From Bacillus sp. FJAT-49736 (lineage in GTDB: Bacteria; Bacillota; Bacilli; Bacillales; Bacillaceae_C), in assembly GCF_018343615.1 (NCBI RefSeq), contig NZ_JAGYPI010000001.1, forward strand, positions 930,001 to 994,000: DNA of 64,000 nucleotides, in the 5' to 3' direction. The position numbers were made by a program, and so were the translations under genes. Under the pieces are notes generated by a model. It was not told the DNA's origin. It made no database searches and saw nothing but the letters and a program-made list of their open reading frames with translations. This document shows, piece by piece, positions 55,249-63,890 of the stretch (position 1 is the first letter of the stretch; every line of letters starts with the position of its first letter).

Positions 55249-55861
55249 TCAAAAATGGCTGAACTGGGCACAAAGGATTCAAGCTATAGCACAAGCTGGG
55301 CTTACCTTTTCCAAAAATGAATTTGATACTGAACGATATGAAGAGTTACGGAGAATTAGCGCCGAAATATTGGAAGAGCATACAAGTGTTAAAAAAGAAA
55401 AAATCGTCGATATTTTTCAACACGAATCCGGATATCCGACACCAAAAGTAGATGTGCGCGGGGTAGTGTTCCACGAAAATAAAATTTTAATGGTAAAGGA
55501 AAAAAATGATAATAGATGGTCACTACCCGGGGGATTCTGCGAAGTAGGCTTGTCACCAAAAGAGAATATTGTGAAGGAGATAACGGAGGAAGCAGGGTAT
55601 AAAGTCGTTCCGACAAGATTGCTGGCATTATTTGATATGAGAAAGCATGGTCATCCTCTACAAGCATTTCATTATTATAAACTGTTCATTCTATGTGAAA
55701 TTGTTGGAGGGAAAGCCAAAACAGGAATAGAGACGAAGGATATATGTTTTTTTGAAGAGGATCATTTGCCAGAGCTCTCTACTGCAAGAAATACACACTC
55801 TCAAATCAAAATAATGTTTGAGTTTCTTAAGAAACCGAAAAAGGAGACAATAGTCGATTAA
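55244..55861 (+). CDS. NUDIX hydrolase with N-terminal NUDIX_hydro domain; probable ATT start
   Basis: A 205-residue protein: N-terminal helical domain (QKWLNWAQRIQAIAQAGLTF) and a NUDIX domain with box GGFCEVGLSPKENIVKEITE followed by EAGY. The catalytic KE-x-x-EE is kept; the first box Glu is Leu. Such proteins hydrolyse nucleoside diphosphates linked to a moiety. GGAGGTG (55231-55237) lies 6 bases before an ATT codon at 55244 that matches the family's N-terminus and overlaps the previous stop (ATTAG). In-frame ATG codons at 55196 and 55214 precede the ribosome site. Coupled to the MurA-like gene. Confidence 0.87.
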   Translation: MSQKWLNWAQRIQAIAQAGLTFSKNEFDTERYEELRRISAEILEEHTSVKKEKIVDIFQHESGYPTPKVDVRGVVFHENKILMVKEKNDNRWSLPGGFCEVGLSPKENIVKEITEEAGYKVVPTRLLALFDMRKHGHPLQAFHYYKLFILCEIVGGKAKTGIETKDICFFEEDHLPELSTARNTHSQIKIMFEFLKKPKKETIVD

Positions 55862-55958
55862 ATCTAATACATAAAAAATCTTCTCCAATAAAATCTAATT
55901 TTAATTGAATTGTATTTTATAATATGCTACATTAATTGGAAATTAGAGGTGAGAAAGA

Positions 55959-56106
55959 ATGCTGACAAACAGGAAATTCTTCACTCAATTCCATCATCAT
56001 AACCATTAGCCTTGCTATTCGATTATTAAAAATCGTTATATAGGAAGGCTATTTCTTATGAAACCGCATTGATTAAGTTTTTGACATTAATCAAATGCGG
56101 TTTTTT
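55959..56106 (+). promoter_or_regulatory. His-codon leader peptide and transcription attenuator of hisS
   Basis: ATG 55959 after AGAGGTGAG encodes a 16-residue peptide MLTNRKFFTQFHHHNH (stop 56007-56009), with four His codons in the last five. TAGCCTT starting in the stop codon pairs with AAGGCTA (56043-56051) in a long hairpin, and AAACCGCATT pairs with AATGCGGTTT in the terminator at 56061-56106. Geometry is that of ribosome-mediated attenuation: stalling at His codons when His-tRNA is scarce changes folding so that the terminator does not form. A TATAAT box is at 55918-55923. Confidence 0.75.
56061..56106 (+). terminator. Attenuator terminator before hisS
   Basis: AAACCGCATTGATTAA pairs with TTAATCAAATGCGGTTT (one extra A), T tail TTTTTTATTTT, before the coding region. 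Confidence 0.88.
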
Positions 56107-56135
56107 ATTTTACTCAAAAAATGGAGGTAAGCAAA

Positions 56136-57413
56136 ATGAAAAAAATGGACTATCAAAATGTAAAGGGTACCCAGGATTATTTACCGAAGGACGAAGTAAT
56201 ACGGAGAAATGTTAGGAGAACTTTTGAAGATATTTTTATCCAATATGGATGTAAACCATTAGAAACTCCTATATTAAACTACACTGAATTATTAGCATCA
56301 AAGTATGGTGGAGGGGCTGAAATTCTAGAAGAAATGTATACATTAACAGATCGAGGCAAAAGAGATTTAGCATTAAGATATGATCTCACCATTCCATTTG
56401 CGAAAGTAGTCGCATTGAATCCGACAATAAGTATGCCATTTAAAAGATATGAGATAGGAAAGGTGTTCCGAGACGGTCCAATAAAAACAGGACGTTTGCG
56501 CGAATTTACCCAATGTGATGTAGATATTGTTGGAGCTCCATCCCAGATAGCAGAGGCAGAGTTAATGATGATGGCATTGGATGCATTTGAAAAACTTAAT
56601 GTACAGGTAACTATTCAATATAATAACAGGAAGCTGCTTTCTGGAGTACTTGAAGTGTTCGGAACTCCAATAGAGAAAATGAATAAGGTAGTTTTAATTC
56701 TAGATAAAATAGAAAAGGTTGGACTTGAAAAGGTGCTTGCGGAGCTTTCGGAACAAGGGATATCAAGCGGTTCAGTCAAATTAATGGAACAGTTTTTAAC
56801 AGAGAAGAATAATAGGAACTTGGATTATTTTGAAAGCTTTGCGGCTGAAAACGAACAGGCTCGTCAAGGGCTGAAGGAATTAAAGGAGCTTGAATCGTAT
56901 CTGCGTTATCTTATGGTAAACGAGCAATGTGAATTTAATCCTTTTTTAGCAAGAGGATTAGAAATTTATACAGGAACAATTTATGAAATATTTTTAGAAG
57001 ATAAAACGATTAAGTCAAGCATAGGCAGTGGCGGTAGATATGATCATGCTATTGGCGGGTTAATAGGATCTAATGAAAAAATTTCTACGGTTGGAATTTC
57101 ATTTGGTTTAGATGTTATATATACTGCCTTATCATTGAAAGAAATGAATAGTAACAATCCAAGTGTAGATTTGTACGTGATTCCTATTAATACCCTAAGA
57201 GAATCGTTATTCGTAGCAAAAAGCTATAGAAGACAAGGGTACAAAGTGGAATTAGAATTGGGAAATAAAAAGCTGGGGAAGGCATTAGAGAAAGCAAACA
57301 AGGAAAAGATCCGCAAAGTCATTATTATAGGGGAAGATGAGGTGAGAAATAATCAATATAGGTTGAAGGATATGATTACAGGGGAGGAAAGCATGGTAGA
57401 ATTCCGATATTAG
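56136..57413 (+). CDS. hisS: Histidyl-tRNA synthetase (accessory copy)
   Basis: A 425-residue class II aminoacyl-tRNA synthetase. Motif 1 region GTQDYLPKDE, motif 2 RYEIGKVFRDGPIKTGRLRE with FTQCDVDIVG, ALRYDLTIPFAKVVA, His-binding RGLEIYTGTIYEIF and motif 3 GGRYDHAIGGLIG are present. The anticodon-binding domain closes the protein, so it is a real HisRS rather than HisZ. Bacillus normally has hisS beside aspS; location and leader suggest a second, inducible copy. ATG 56136 follows GGAGG. Confidence 0.92.
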   Translation: MKKMDYQNVKGTQDYLPKDEVIRRNVRRTFEDIFIQYGCKPLETPILNYTELLASKYGGGAEILEEMYTLTDRGKRDLALRYDLTIPFAKVVALNPTISMPFKRYEIGKVFRDGPIKTGRLREFTQCDVDIVGAPSQIAEAELMMMALDAFEKLNVQVTIQYNNRKLLSGVLEVFGTPIEKMNKVVLILDKIEKVGLEKVLAELSEQGISSGSVKLMEQFLTEKNNRNLDYFESFAAENEQARQGLKELKELESYLRYLMVNEQCEFNPFLARGLEIYTGTIYEIFLEDKTIKSSIGSGGRYDHAIGGLIGSNEKISTVGISFGLDVIYTALSLKEMNSNNPSVDLYVIPINTLRESLFVAKSYRRQGYKVELELGNKKLGKALEKANKEKIRKVIIIGEDEVRNNQYRLKDMITGEESMVEFRY

Positions 57414-57532
57414 CGGAAAGACGGTAAAAAGTAAAAGAGACCTTCTAATGTATTAAATATGAAACATGAATAGGATCTGGAACGTATATAATATCAAAGA
57501 CTTTCTATCTATAAGGGATAAGGGGAGATAGT

Positions 57533-58060
57533 ATGAATCTTAACTTCATGGAAGCTATCGAAATATTAGAACGGACACCCAATACACTGGAGCATTTTTT
57601 ATCTGGTTTGTCCGAGGGGTGGCTGAATTGCAATGAGGGGGACCATACCTGGAATGCGGTGGAAGTGGTGGAGCATTTAATAGAGGCAGAAAAAAATAAC
57701 TGGATACCAAGATTAGAATGGTTAATACGTGAAGGAGAGAATAAAGTTTTTCCACCCTTTGATCGTTTTTCTCATCTAAATGCAGGAACTGAAAAGTCGC
57801 TCCCACAAATTTTCGAGGATTTTAAATCTATACGAACCGAAAATATGATGAAACTTAAAAATCTAATAAATCCTGAAAAAGATTTTGATTTAATAGGATT
57901 GCACCCTGAATTTGGTCAAGTAAGATTAAGAGAATTACTAGCAACATGGGTCGTACATGACTTCACTCATATTTCTCAAATCGTGAGGGTAATGGCGGAA
58001 AGATATCGGAAAGATGTGGGACCATGGGAAGCGTATTTAGGTATTTTAAAAAAGAAATAA
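57533..58060 (+). CDS. DinB family protein
   Basis: A 175-residue four-helix-bundle protein of the DinB/YfiT type; metal-binding histidines are visible in WNAVEVVEHLIEAE and WVVHDFTHISQIVRVMAERY. Family members are thiol S-transferases or unknown. ATG 57533 follows AAGGGGAG. Single gene between hisS and the T-box. Confidence 0.88.
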   Translation: MNLNFMEAIEILERTPNTLEHFLSGLSEGWLNCNEGDHTWNAVEVVEHLIEAEKNNWIPRLEWLIREGENKVFPPFDRFSHLNAGTEKSLPQIFEDFKSIRTENMMKLKNLINPEKDFDLIGLHPEFGQVRLRELLATWVVHDFTHISQIVRVMAERYRKDVGPWEAYLGILKKK

Positions 58061-58119
58061 TGAAAAATTATTGTTGAAAACATTCCAACAATTTGTTAAT
58101 ATCTTTTCTAATACAATTG

Positions 58120-58405
58120 GCGATGAAGAGATGAGTAGGTAAGAAGGTACATTACAGAGACCCTCGGATGGTGAAAAGAGGGATGGAAATTCTTATCGAA
58201 AAAAGCCTCTGAGCTTTGCACGGAACTAAGAATTTACTTAGGGATGCTGCGACGTTTTCCCACGTTACAGGGATAGGGTATCGCTGAATAATGCCGTACC
58301 TGATGAGGCTTGTTGAGTGATCAATAAGCAAACTGAGGTGGTACCGCGAAGTCAAACTCTCGCCCTCAAGATTGAAAAATCTTGGAGGTGGGAGTTTTTT
58401 ATTTT
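58120..58405 (+). promoter_or_regulatory. T-box riboswitch (lysine) upstream of class I LysRS
   Basis: The stem I landmarks AGAGACCCTCGGATGGTG (58155-58172), a specifier region with a run of six A then G (58199-58205, containing AAA and AAG) and the antiterminator T-box TGAGGTGGTACCGCG (58334-58348) are in order, followed by a terminator (CTCTCGCCCTCAAGATT with AATCTTGGAGGTGGGAG and T tail). Uncharged tRNA-Lys would bind and favour the antiterminator. A functional T-box in front of the class I LysRS has been described for B. cereus. Confidence 0.95.
58354..58405 (+). terminator. T-box terminator
   Basis: AACTCTCGCCCTCAAGATT pairs with AATCTTGGAGG and TGGGAGTT, followed by TTTTTATTTT; alternative to the antiterminator. 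Confidence 0.9.
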
Positions 58406-58545
58406 GTCTTGAATAAAGGTTCTTTTCTTGAACGTTGTTAATTTTTTGACCGAAAATCTTAATGACAACCGAAAACTTGTTAAGAATGAATTAGAAGTTC
58501 ATATGAAAAAAGTGTAATAAAACATATTTGGATGAGGTGAAAAAT

Positions 58546-60099
58546 ATGCATTGGGCATTTCAAATTGCAACAAGGCTAATAGAAAAGTACCCAACAAAAA
58601 AGGTTTTTACTTGTGCTTCAGGTATCAGCCCTTCTGGTTCTGTACATGTTGGGAATTTTAGAGAAATCGTGACAACCTATTTTGTCGTAAAAGCATTAGA
58701 AAGCTTGGGGAAAAAAACAAGATTTATTTTTTCTTGGGATGATTATGACCGGTTAAGGAAAATTCCCCAAAATGTAACAACCTTGGATAATTCTCATATT
58801 GGCATGCCATATTCAGATGTACCTAACCCTTATGGGCCAGGCTCTTATGCACAATATTTTGAACTGGAATTTGAGAGATCCTTGCATGCCTTTGGAATTA
58901 AACCGCAATTTATATATCAAAGCGCTGAATATAGATCTGGAAGATATACTTCATACATTCAAACTGCATTGAAAAGAAGAAAGGAGATTTATGATATCTT
59001 GATGGATTTTAAAAGTGGGGTGCCTTCCGAAGTGGAACGCGAAAACTTTTATCCAATCTCTTTGTATTGCCTACATTGTAACAAGGACAATATAACCATT
59101 ACATCTTTTGATGAGCCTACCGGAAAGTTAGAATACAAATGTATTTGTGGATATAGTGATAGAAAGCCATTGGAGGAATTAAGAAATATTAAGCTTAATT
59201 GGAAAGTGGACTGGGCTATGCGTTGGATGGTGGAGGATGTCATATTTGAACCAGGCGGACGAGACCATTCAGCTGCAACAGGGAGTTACAATGTCTCAAA
59301 GGTAATTGCAAAAGAAATTTTTGAATATGAGGCACCTGAATATACCCCGTATGAATTTATCGGTTTAAAAGGAATAACCCAAAAGATGTCCAGTTCATCA
59401 GGTAATGTTATAACACCTAATGATTTGTTACAAGTCTATACTCCAGAAATCATTCTTTTTCTATTTGCAAGATATAGGCCTAATACAGCTTTCGAAATTG
59501 GATTTGATGAGGATGTACTCAGAAATTATGCAGAGTATGAAAGGTACTTAGCATCATATAAAAACGGGTTTTTGGAGGATGAAGACATCAAGAGTTCATT
59601 GGAAATAGCTGGTGCAAGTCAAGCCGTAGAATATCCCAGTTTTTCTAAAATAGCAGGTATTTTTCCACTTATTGATTTTAATAAGGAAGTATTGCAGCAA
59701 ATTTTTATGCAAGCTGGTGAAGAATATCCAATTGAAAAAATAATATCAATTAGCACAAGAGTCTCCCACTGGATTAAAACATGGAATCCACACCGTGTAA
59801 TCCAAATCAATCAAGAAAAAAATATATTGTATTATAGTCGTTTAACAGATGAACAAAAAGATAGAATAAAGCAGCTTGTATTCATTTTGTCTTCATACCC
59901 AAATTTGGATGGAGAATCTTTAATGAAAGAGGTCTATGCAATCTGCCATACTCAGGATAAAAAAAGGATGCGGGAGTGTCAAAAACAGTTATTCAAAGAT
60001 ATTTATCAATTAGTTTTAAATGAAAGTAGCGGACCTCGTATTCCTCTACTCATCAGTGCTGTTGGTAAACAAAAGGTGATTGGTTTACTCTCCTTTTAA
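58546..60099 (+). CDS. lysS: Class I lysyl-tRNA synthetase
   Basis: A 517-residue class I synthetase, unrelated to the class II LysRS of most bacteria. The HIGH variant is PSGSVHVGN (residues 25-33), the KMSKS variant QKMSSSSGN. A zinc-binding knuckle CLHCNKDN...CICGYSDR lies between. Class I LysRS occurs in archaea and some bacteria including the B. cereus group, where it coexists with class II LysRS. Start ATG 58546, 8 bases after GAGGTG; TTG 58528 is in frame before it. Confidence 0.95.
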   Translation: MHWAFQIATRLIEKYPTKKVFTCASGISPSGSVHVGNFREIVTTYFVVKALESLGKKTRFIFSWDDYDRLRKIPQNVTTLDNSHIGMPYSDVPNPYGPGSYAQYFELEFERSLHAFGIKPQFIYQSAEYRSGRYTSYIQTALKRRKEIYDILMDFKSGVPSEVERENFYPISLYCLHCNKDNITITSFDEPTGKLEYKCICGYSDRKPLEELRNIKLNWKVDWAMRWMVEDVIFEPGGRDHSAATGSYNVSKVIAKEIFEYEAPEYTPYEFIGLKGITQKMSSSSGNVITPNDLLQVYTPEIILFLFARYRPNTAFEIGFDEDVLRNYAEYERYLASYKNGFLEDEDIKSSLEIAGASQAVEYPSFSKIAGIFPLIDFNKEVLQQIFMQAGEEYPIEKIISISTRVSHWIKTWNPHRVIQINQEKNILYYSRLTDEQKDRIKQLVFILSSYPNLDGESLMKEVYAICHTQDKKRMRECQKQLFKDIYQLVLNESSGPRIPLLISAVGKQKVIGLLSF

Positions 60100-60100
60100 A

Positions 60101-60132
60101 AAAAGACGCCTCGTTTATTTGGGGCGTCCTTA
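60101..60132 (+). terminator. Rho-independent terminator after lysS
   Basis: GACGCC pairs with GGCGTC, with an A run before and CCTTAC behind; moderate. Confidence 0.65.
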
Positions 60133-60278
60133 CTATATGGAGGAAGGTAAAGCTAAGAATGTACTTTTATAACAGAAAATATATATATAATTTCTATTTT
60201 CAATATGGTGTAATAAGGGAAGCTATTAAAAAAATGTGTTCGATTCGCAGTTGAAGTTAGAATTAGGGAGGAATGAAT

Positions 60279-60686
60279 ATGGAGAACCGAATACTTTATA
60301 CAAATGATCCTCCCAAGGATTTTAAACAACTACTAGAATTATACGAATCCTTGGGGTGGAATTCCTTAAACCTAGCTGTAGATGAATTAGAAAGTATGTG
60401 CATGCAAAGTTGGTTTGCTGTTTACGCTTTTGATGGTGATCATCTAGTAGGAATGGGTCGTATTATTTCAGATGGAGTAATAACTGGTTTAATATGTGGG
60501 GTATGTGTTTTACCAATCTATCAATCAAAAGGAATAGGGAAGGAAATTGTAACACTCTTAGTTCAGCATTGTGAAAAAAATAGGGTTATCCCGCAGCTAA
60601 TGTGTGTTAATAATTTAGAAGGTTATTATGAAAAGCTTGGATTCAAAAAATTTACCATTGGGATGACCAAGCAACTCAATCGGTAA
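60279..60686 (+). CDS. GNAT family N-acetyltransferase
   Basis: A 135-residue acetyltransferase with the acetyl-CoA-binding motif VLPIYQSKGIGKEIVTLLVQ (R/Q-x-x-G-x-G/A pattern) and the C-terminal YYEKLGFKKF. The substrate is unknown. ATG 60279 is 7 bases after GGGAGG; ATG 60273 is adjacent to it. Confidence 0.9.
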   Translation: MENRILYTNDPPKDFKQLLELYESLGWNSLNLAVDELESMCMQSWFAVYAFDGDHLVGMGRIISDGVITGLICGVCVLPIYQSKGIGKEIVTLLVQHCEKNRVIPQLMCVNNLEGYYEKLGFKKFTIGMTKQLNR

Positions 60687-60721
60687 TAGAGTGATTATTT
60701 TAGAATTTATGGGAGGTAACC

Positions 60722-61210
60722 GTGTTGGAAAAGGAATTAAAAAGAGCAATAGATTTACGAAATAATGGTAATCTTATAAAATCTAATGAAATTCTTTTAA
60801 AATTGGTAGAGGACTTTCCGACGGATCCGTACATTAACTATCAAAGTGCCTGGAGTTTTGATGTATTAGGGGAGGAGTCAAAAGCAGTTCCATACTATGA
60901 AAAAGCTATTAGCCTCGGCTTGTCTGGCGAGGATTTAGAAGGAGCATTTTTGGGGTTAGGAAGTACTTATAGAACATTGGGTGAGCATGAAAAATCAAAG
61001 GAAACTTTTCTGAAGGGGATTGAATTATTTCCTAATAACAAAGCAATGAAAGTATTTTACTCTATGACATTATATAATTTAAAAGAACATCATTCCGCTA
61101 TGGAATTATTGCTAAAGTGTTTAATAGATACTACATCTGACGCTGAAATTCTAAAGTATAAAAAGGCAATTGATTTCTATTCAGATAAATTGGATCAGGT
61201 TTGGACTTAA
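60722..61210 (+). CDS. Tetratricopeptide repeat protein
   Basis: A 162-residue protein of about four TPR units (YINYQSAWSFDVLGEESKAV with YYEKAI, LGSTYRTLGEHEKSKETFLK), a protein-interaction scaffold common in Bacillus. GTG 60722 after GGGAGG. 35 bases after the GNAT gene, probably cotranscribed. Partner unknown. Confidence 0.87.
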   Translation: MLEKELKRAIDLRNNGNLIKSNEILLKLVEDFPTDPYINYQSAWSFDVLGEESKAVPYYEKAISLGLSGEDLEGAFLGLGSTYRTLGEHEKSKETFLKGIELFPNNKAMKVFYSMTLYNLKEHHSAMELLLKCLIDTTSDAEILKYKKAIDFYSDKLDQVWT

Positions 61211-61334
61211 AGACTGTGAGCAATAAATGATTAGATATCGGCGGACACCAGTTCCTTTTTTTGTGACAAATGAGGGCATTTCTATATGTTTTTGTTTATA
61301 AGGTATTTGTGTCCGCTTAACCATCAAATTTGTA

Positions 61335-62207
61335 TCAATTTGTAACAAATAACGGAATCCTAATCCGTTCTATTAATATGTTTTTTTTAACTTGTTTCCA
61401 ATGGGAAGGGATGCTTAAAGACGAAGGAAGTTTAGTATTTTTATCCCCTTTTGCTGCATTAACCTGAGCCTGAGTAAGAAAAATACAGCCAGTAAGATTG
61501 GCTCCGCTGATATCAGCATCTCTTAGGTCAGCACCGATAAAGTCTGCTTTTTGGAGATCTGCATTTCTAAGATCTGCGGCAATAAGCAAAACACCTCTTA
61601 AGTTAGCACCAGCGAGATCAACCCCTTGAAGCTTTGCACCGATAAGATCACGTCTATTGTTTATTTTATATTTTTTGTTCAAGGTTTTTGTTCTTACCAG
61701 TTCACTAGTTCGTATAAGTAATTGGTTTATCTTTGCTCTATGCTCATGAACATTTATTTCTAAAATTTCTTCAGCGTGCAGCTTAGTTAGTTGATCCGTT
61801 TCTTCAAAGCTCTTCCACAATTCATGATGAATAGTTTCAGCAGCGTTATGGTTTAAAGCGTCATTTAAATACCAAAGCATTTCATGAAGCTGCTGTATAA
61901 TAGGAAACACTTGAAACATTTCATTAGACAGTTTGGTATCAGTTCTCCAATCATTTCCTTTATATGTGAATTGAGAAACCTTTTGCCCTGCTCCAAAACA
62001 CTCAAATGCAGAACAGCCACGAAAGCCTTTATTTCTGAGGTCTTTATGAATACTGCATTGAAAATTTGATTGTAAGTTTCGGCAAGGTGTTCCACCCGCT
62101 TTATCGAAAGCAAAGTCTGCAGATTTTCCATAAGGTAATGCAACACAGCATAATCCAAAGCAATTCTGGCAATCTGCTTTTAAATAATTAGTAATAGGAT
62201 TGGTCAT
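61335..62207 (-). CDS. Pentapeptide repeat protein with N-terminal Cys-rich domain
   Basis: A 290-residue protein. The N-terminal CQNCFGLCC, a further Cys in CSIHKDLRNKGFRGCSAFEC make a metal- or Fe-S-type domain; residues about 195-255 are pentapeptide repeats with the A(D/N)LxG pattern (GAKLQGVDLAGANLRGVLLI, ADLRNADLQKADFIGADLRD) forming a right-handed beta helix. Function unknown; the same domain pair is frequent in Bacilli. ATG 62207, 10 bases after AAGGA. Confidence 0.87.
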   Translation of the reverse strand: MTNPITNYLKADCQNCFGLCCVALPYGKSADFAFDKAGGTPCRNLQSNFQCSIHKDLRNKGFRGCSAFECFGAGQKVSQFTYKGNDWRTDTKLSNEMFQVFPIIQQLHEMLWYLNDALNHNAAETIHHELWKSFEETDQLTKLHAEEILEINVHEHRAKINQLLIRTSELVRTKTLNKKYKINNRRDLIGAKLQGVDLAGANLRGVLLIAADLRNADLQKADFIGADLRDADISGANLTGCIFLTQAQVNAAKGDKNTKLPSSLSIPSHWKQVKKNILIERIRIPLFVTN

Positions 62208-62314
62208 TGGATTCACATCCTTATATATCAAAAGTTAGTATTAGAGATAAATAGTTACTATTTGTCATTATATAGAAAAAATAAGTTTTGATAAAGTTTG
62301 CATTTTTTTAGGGA

Positions 62315-62344
62315 TATAATAAGTAATTGGTAAAAATACCAATT
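62315..62344 (+). promoter_or_regulatory. Promoter -10 and palindromic operator of the SDR gene
   Basis: TATAAT at 62315-62320 is followed at 62325-62344 by AATTGGTA-AAAA-TACCAATT, a perfect 8-bp inverted repeat at the expected transcription start, a typical repressor site. The pentapeptide gene diverges from here. Confidence 0.5.
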
Positions 62345-62423
62345 ATGATATAATTTACTATAATATTAGTTGGCCGCTAAAAGGTTTTTTTGTAAGAAAT
62401 ATAAACATAGGGGAGAAGAAAGT

Positions 62424-63182
62424 ATGCATAACTTAAATAATAAAATCGCTCTTATAACTGGAGCGAGTTCTCCAAAAGACATTGGCTCCGCTATTTGCCG
62501 AAGATTGGCTTCTCAAGGAATGGATATTTTCTTCACCTATTGGAAAGCAGAAAAAGTAGGCTGGAAGGAAAGCCTCATAAAAGAAATGGAAGAATTCGGC
62601 GTTCGCTGTGATGGCTTAGAGGTAGATTTGTCGAATGCAAATGCTGCAGATTGCATTCTGGATTCTGCAACTTCCTCCTTAGGTTTTCCTTCCATCCTTG
62701 TTAATAATGCAGCACATTCTGCTAGCGACGGATTTAGGAATTTAGATGCAAATACATTGGATAATCATTATGCAGTTAATATGCGATCAACCTTCCTATT
62801 ATGCGTGGAATTTGCCCGCCGATACGAGAAGCTTCACAAGGATTCAGGGAGAATTATTAATTTGACATCCGGACAAGACATAGGAGGAATGCCTGGAGAA
62901 CTAGCGTATGTTGCAACAAAAGGAGCAATTTCAGCATTCACTAAAACCTTAGCAGTTGAGGTGGCTCCTCTAGGAATTACAGTGAATGCAATTAACCCGG
63001 GTCCGACTGATTCAACATGGATGACGGATGAAATTAGAGAACATCTTCTACCAAAGTTCTTAATGGGAAGAATCGGCTTGCCTGAGGATGCTGCTCGGCT
63101 GGTAGGATTTCTTGCCAGTGATGATTCAACATGGATAACAGGACAAGTTATTCATTCTGAGGGTGGTTATTTCCGGAGTTGA
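62424..63182 (+). CDS. SDR family oxidoreductase
   Basis: A 252-residue short-chain dehydrogenase. Cofactor motif ALITGASSPKDIG (with a Ser-Pro-Lys-Asp insertion), NNAA, catalytic Ser in INLTSGQD and Tyr-x3-Lys in YVATKG, and the INPGPTDS stretch are present. 3-oxoacyl-ACP reductase-like; substrate unknown. ATG 62424 follows GGGGAGAAG. Confidence 0.92.
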   Translation: MHNLNNKIALITGASSPKDIGSAICRRLASQGMDIFFTYWKAEKVGWKESLIKEMEEFGVRCDGLEVDLSNANAADCILDSATSSLGFPSILVNNAAHSASDGFRNLDANTLDNHYAVNMRSTFLLCVEFARRYEKLHKDSGRIINLTSGQDIGGMPGELAYVATKGAISAFTKTLAVEVAPLGITVNAINPGPTDSTWMTDEIREHLLPKFLMGRIGLPEDAARLVGFLASDDSTWITGQVIHSEGGYFRS

Positions 63183-63244
63183 GAAACACTTAATTCTAGA
63201 GAAAGTTTTAAAAGTTCAATGAAAAAAAGGAGGACTATTTATCC

Positions 63245-63661
63245 ATGTACGAATTAAAAACAAAAGAAAACGATAATGATGTGATGGAGTTTATTGGAAA
63301 AGTAGAGAATGAAAAGAAACGCAATGATGCTTATGAGTTATTGGATATTTTTACCATTACAACTGGTTATCCTGCAAAAATGTGGGGACCTAGTATCATC
63401 GGGTTTGGTTCCTATCACTATAAATATAAATCCGGACACGAGGGGGATGCCCCATTAGTCGGCTTTTCACCACGTAAAGCGAAGATCAGCTTGTATTTAA
63501 CATCGGGTGAACCGATTAAAGAAGAATTGCTAAATGAATTAGGGAAACATACAAAAGGAAAAGGCTGCGTGTACATTAATAAACTTGCAGATATTAATGT
63601 AGATGTATTAAAGGAAATCATTAATTATTCTATTAGCATTAAAAGCAATAGTTCATCCTAG
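63245..63661 (+). CDS. DUF1801 domain protein
   Basis: A 138-residue protein with KMWGPSIIGFGSYHYKYKSG and FSPRKAKISLYLT, the YdhG/DUF1801 signature. Function unknown. ATG 63245 after AGGAGG (9 bases). Follows the SDR gene by 62 bases. Confidence 0.9.
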   Translation: MYELKTKENDNDVMEFIGKVENEKKRNDAYELLDIFTITTGYPAKMWGPSIIGFGSYHYKYKSGHEGDAPLVGFSPRKAKISLYLTSGEPIKEELLNELGKHTKGKGCVYINKLADINVDVLKEIINYSISIKSNSSS

Positions 63662-63890
63662 TACTTTAGCCTAAGTAGAGTGGATTTTTATCCAATATTT
63701 GAGGTATAGAATGTGCTAAACGAAATATTTATTTAGAAAATTGATTAACTTAACTATGTTACTGTAAATGTATACTGATGGAAGAGTAGACCAGGATTTA
63801 TCTTGGTTTCTTTTTTTCTTTATTAAAATAATTTATGTTGACCAATAAAAGTGGAGACTGTTGCGTCTACTTAATGAAGGGAGGCGTAAA
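63662..63890. other. Intergenic region
   Basis: A weak hairpin with T tail lies at 63790-63818 (AGACCA ... TGGTTTCTTTTTTT). Nothing else seen. Confidence 0.4.

Noticed and set aside
56136-57413. HisZ (ATP-phosphoribosyltransferase regulatory subunit)
   Set aside because: All three class II motifs, the histidine-binding RGLEIYTG block and a C-terminal anticodon-binding domain are present and no hisG is adjacent.
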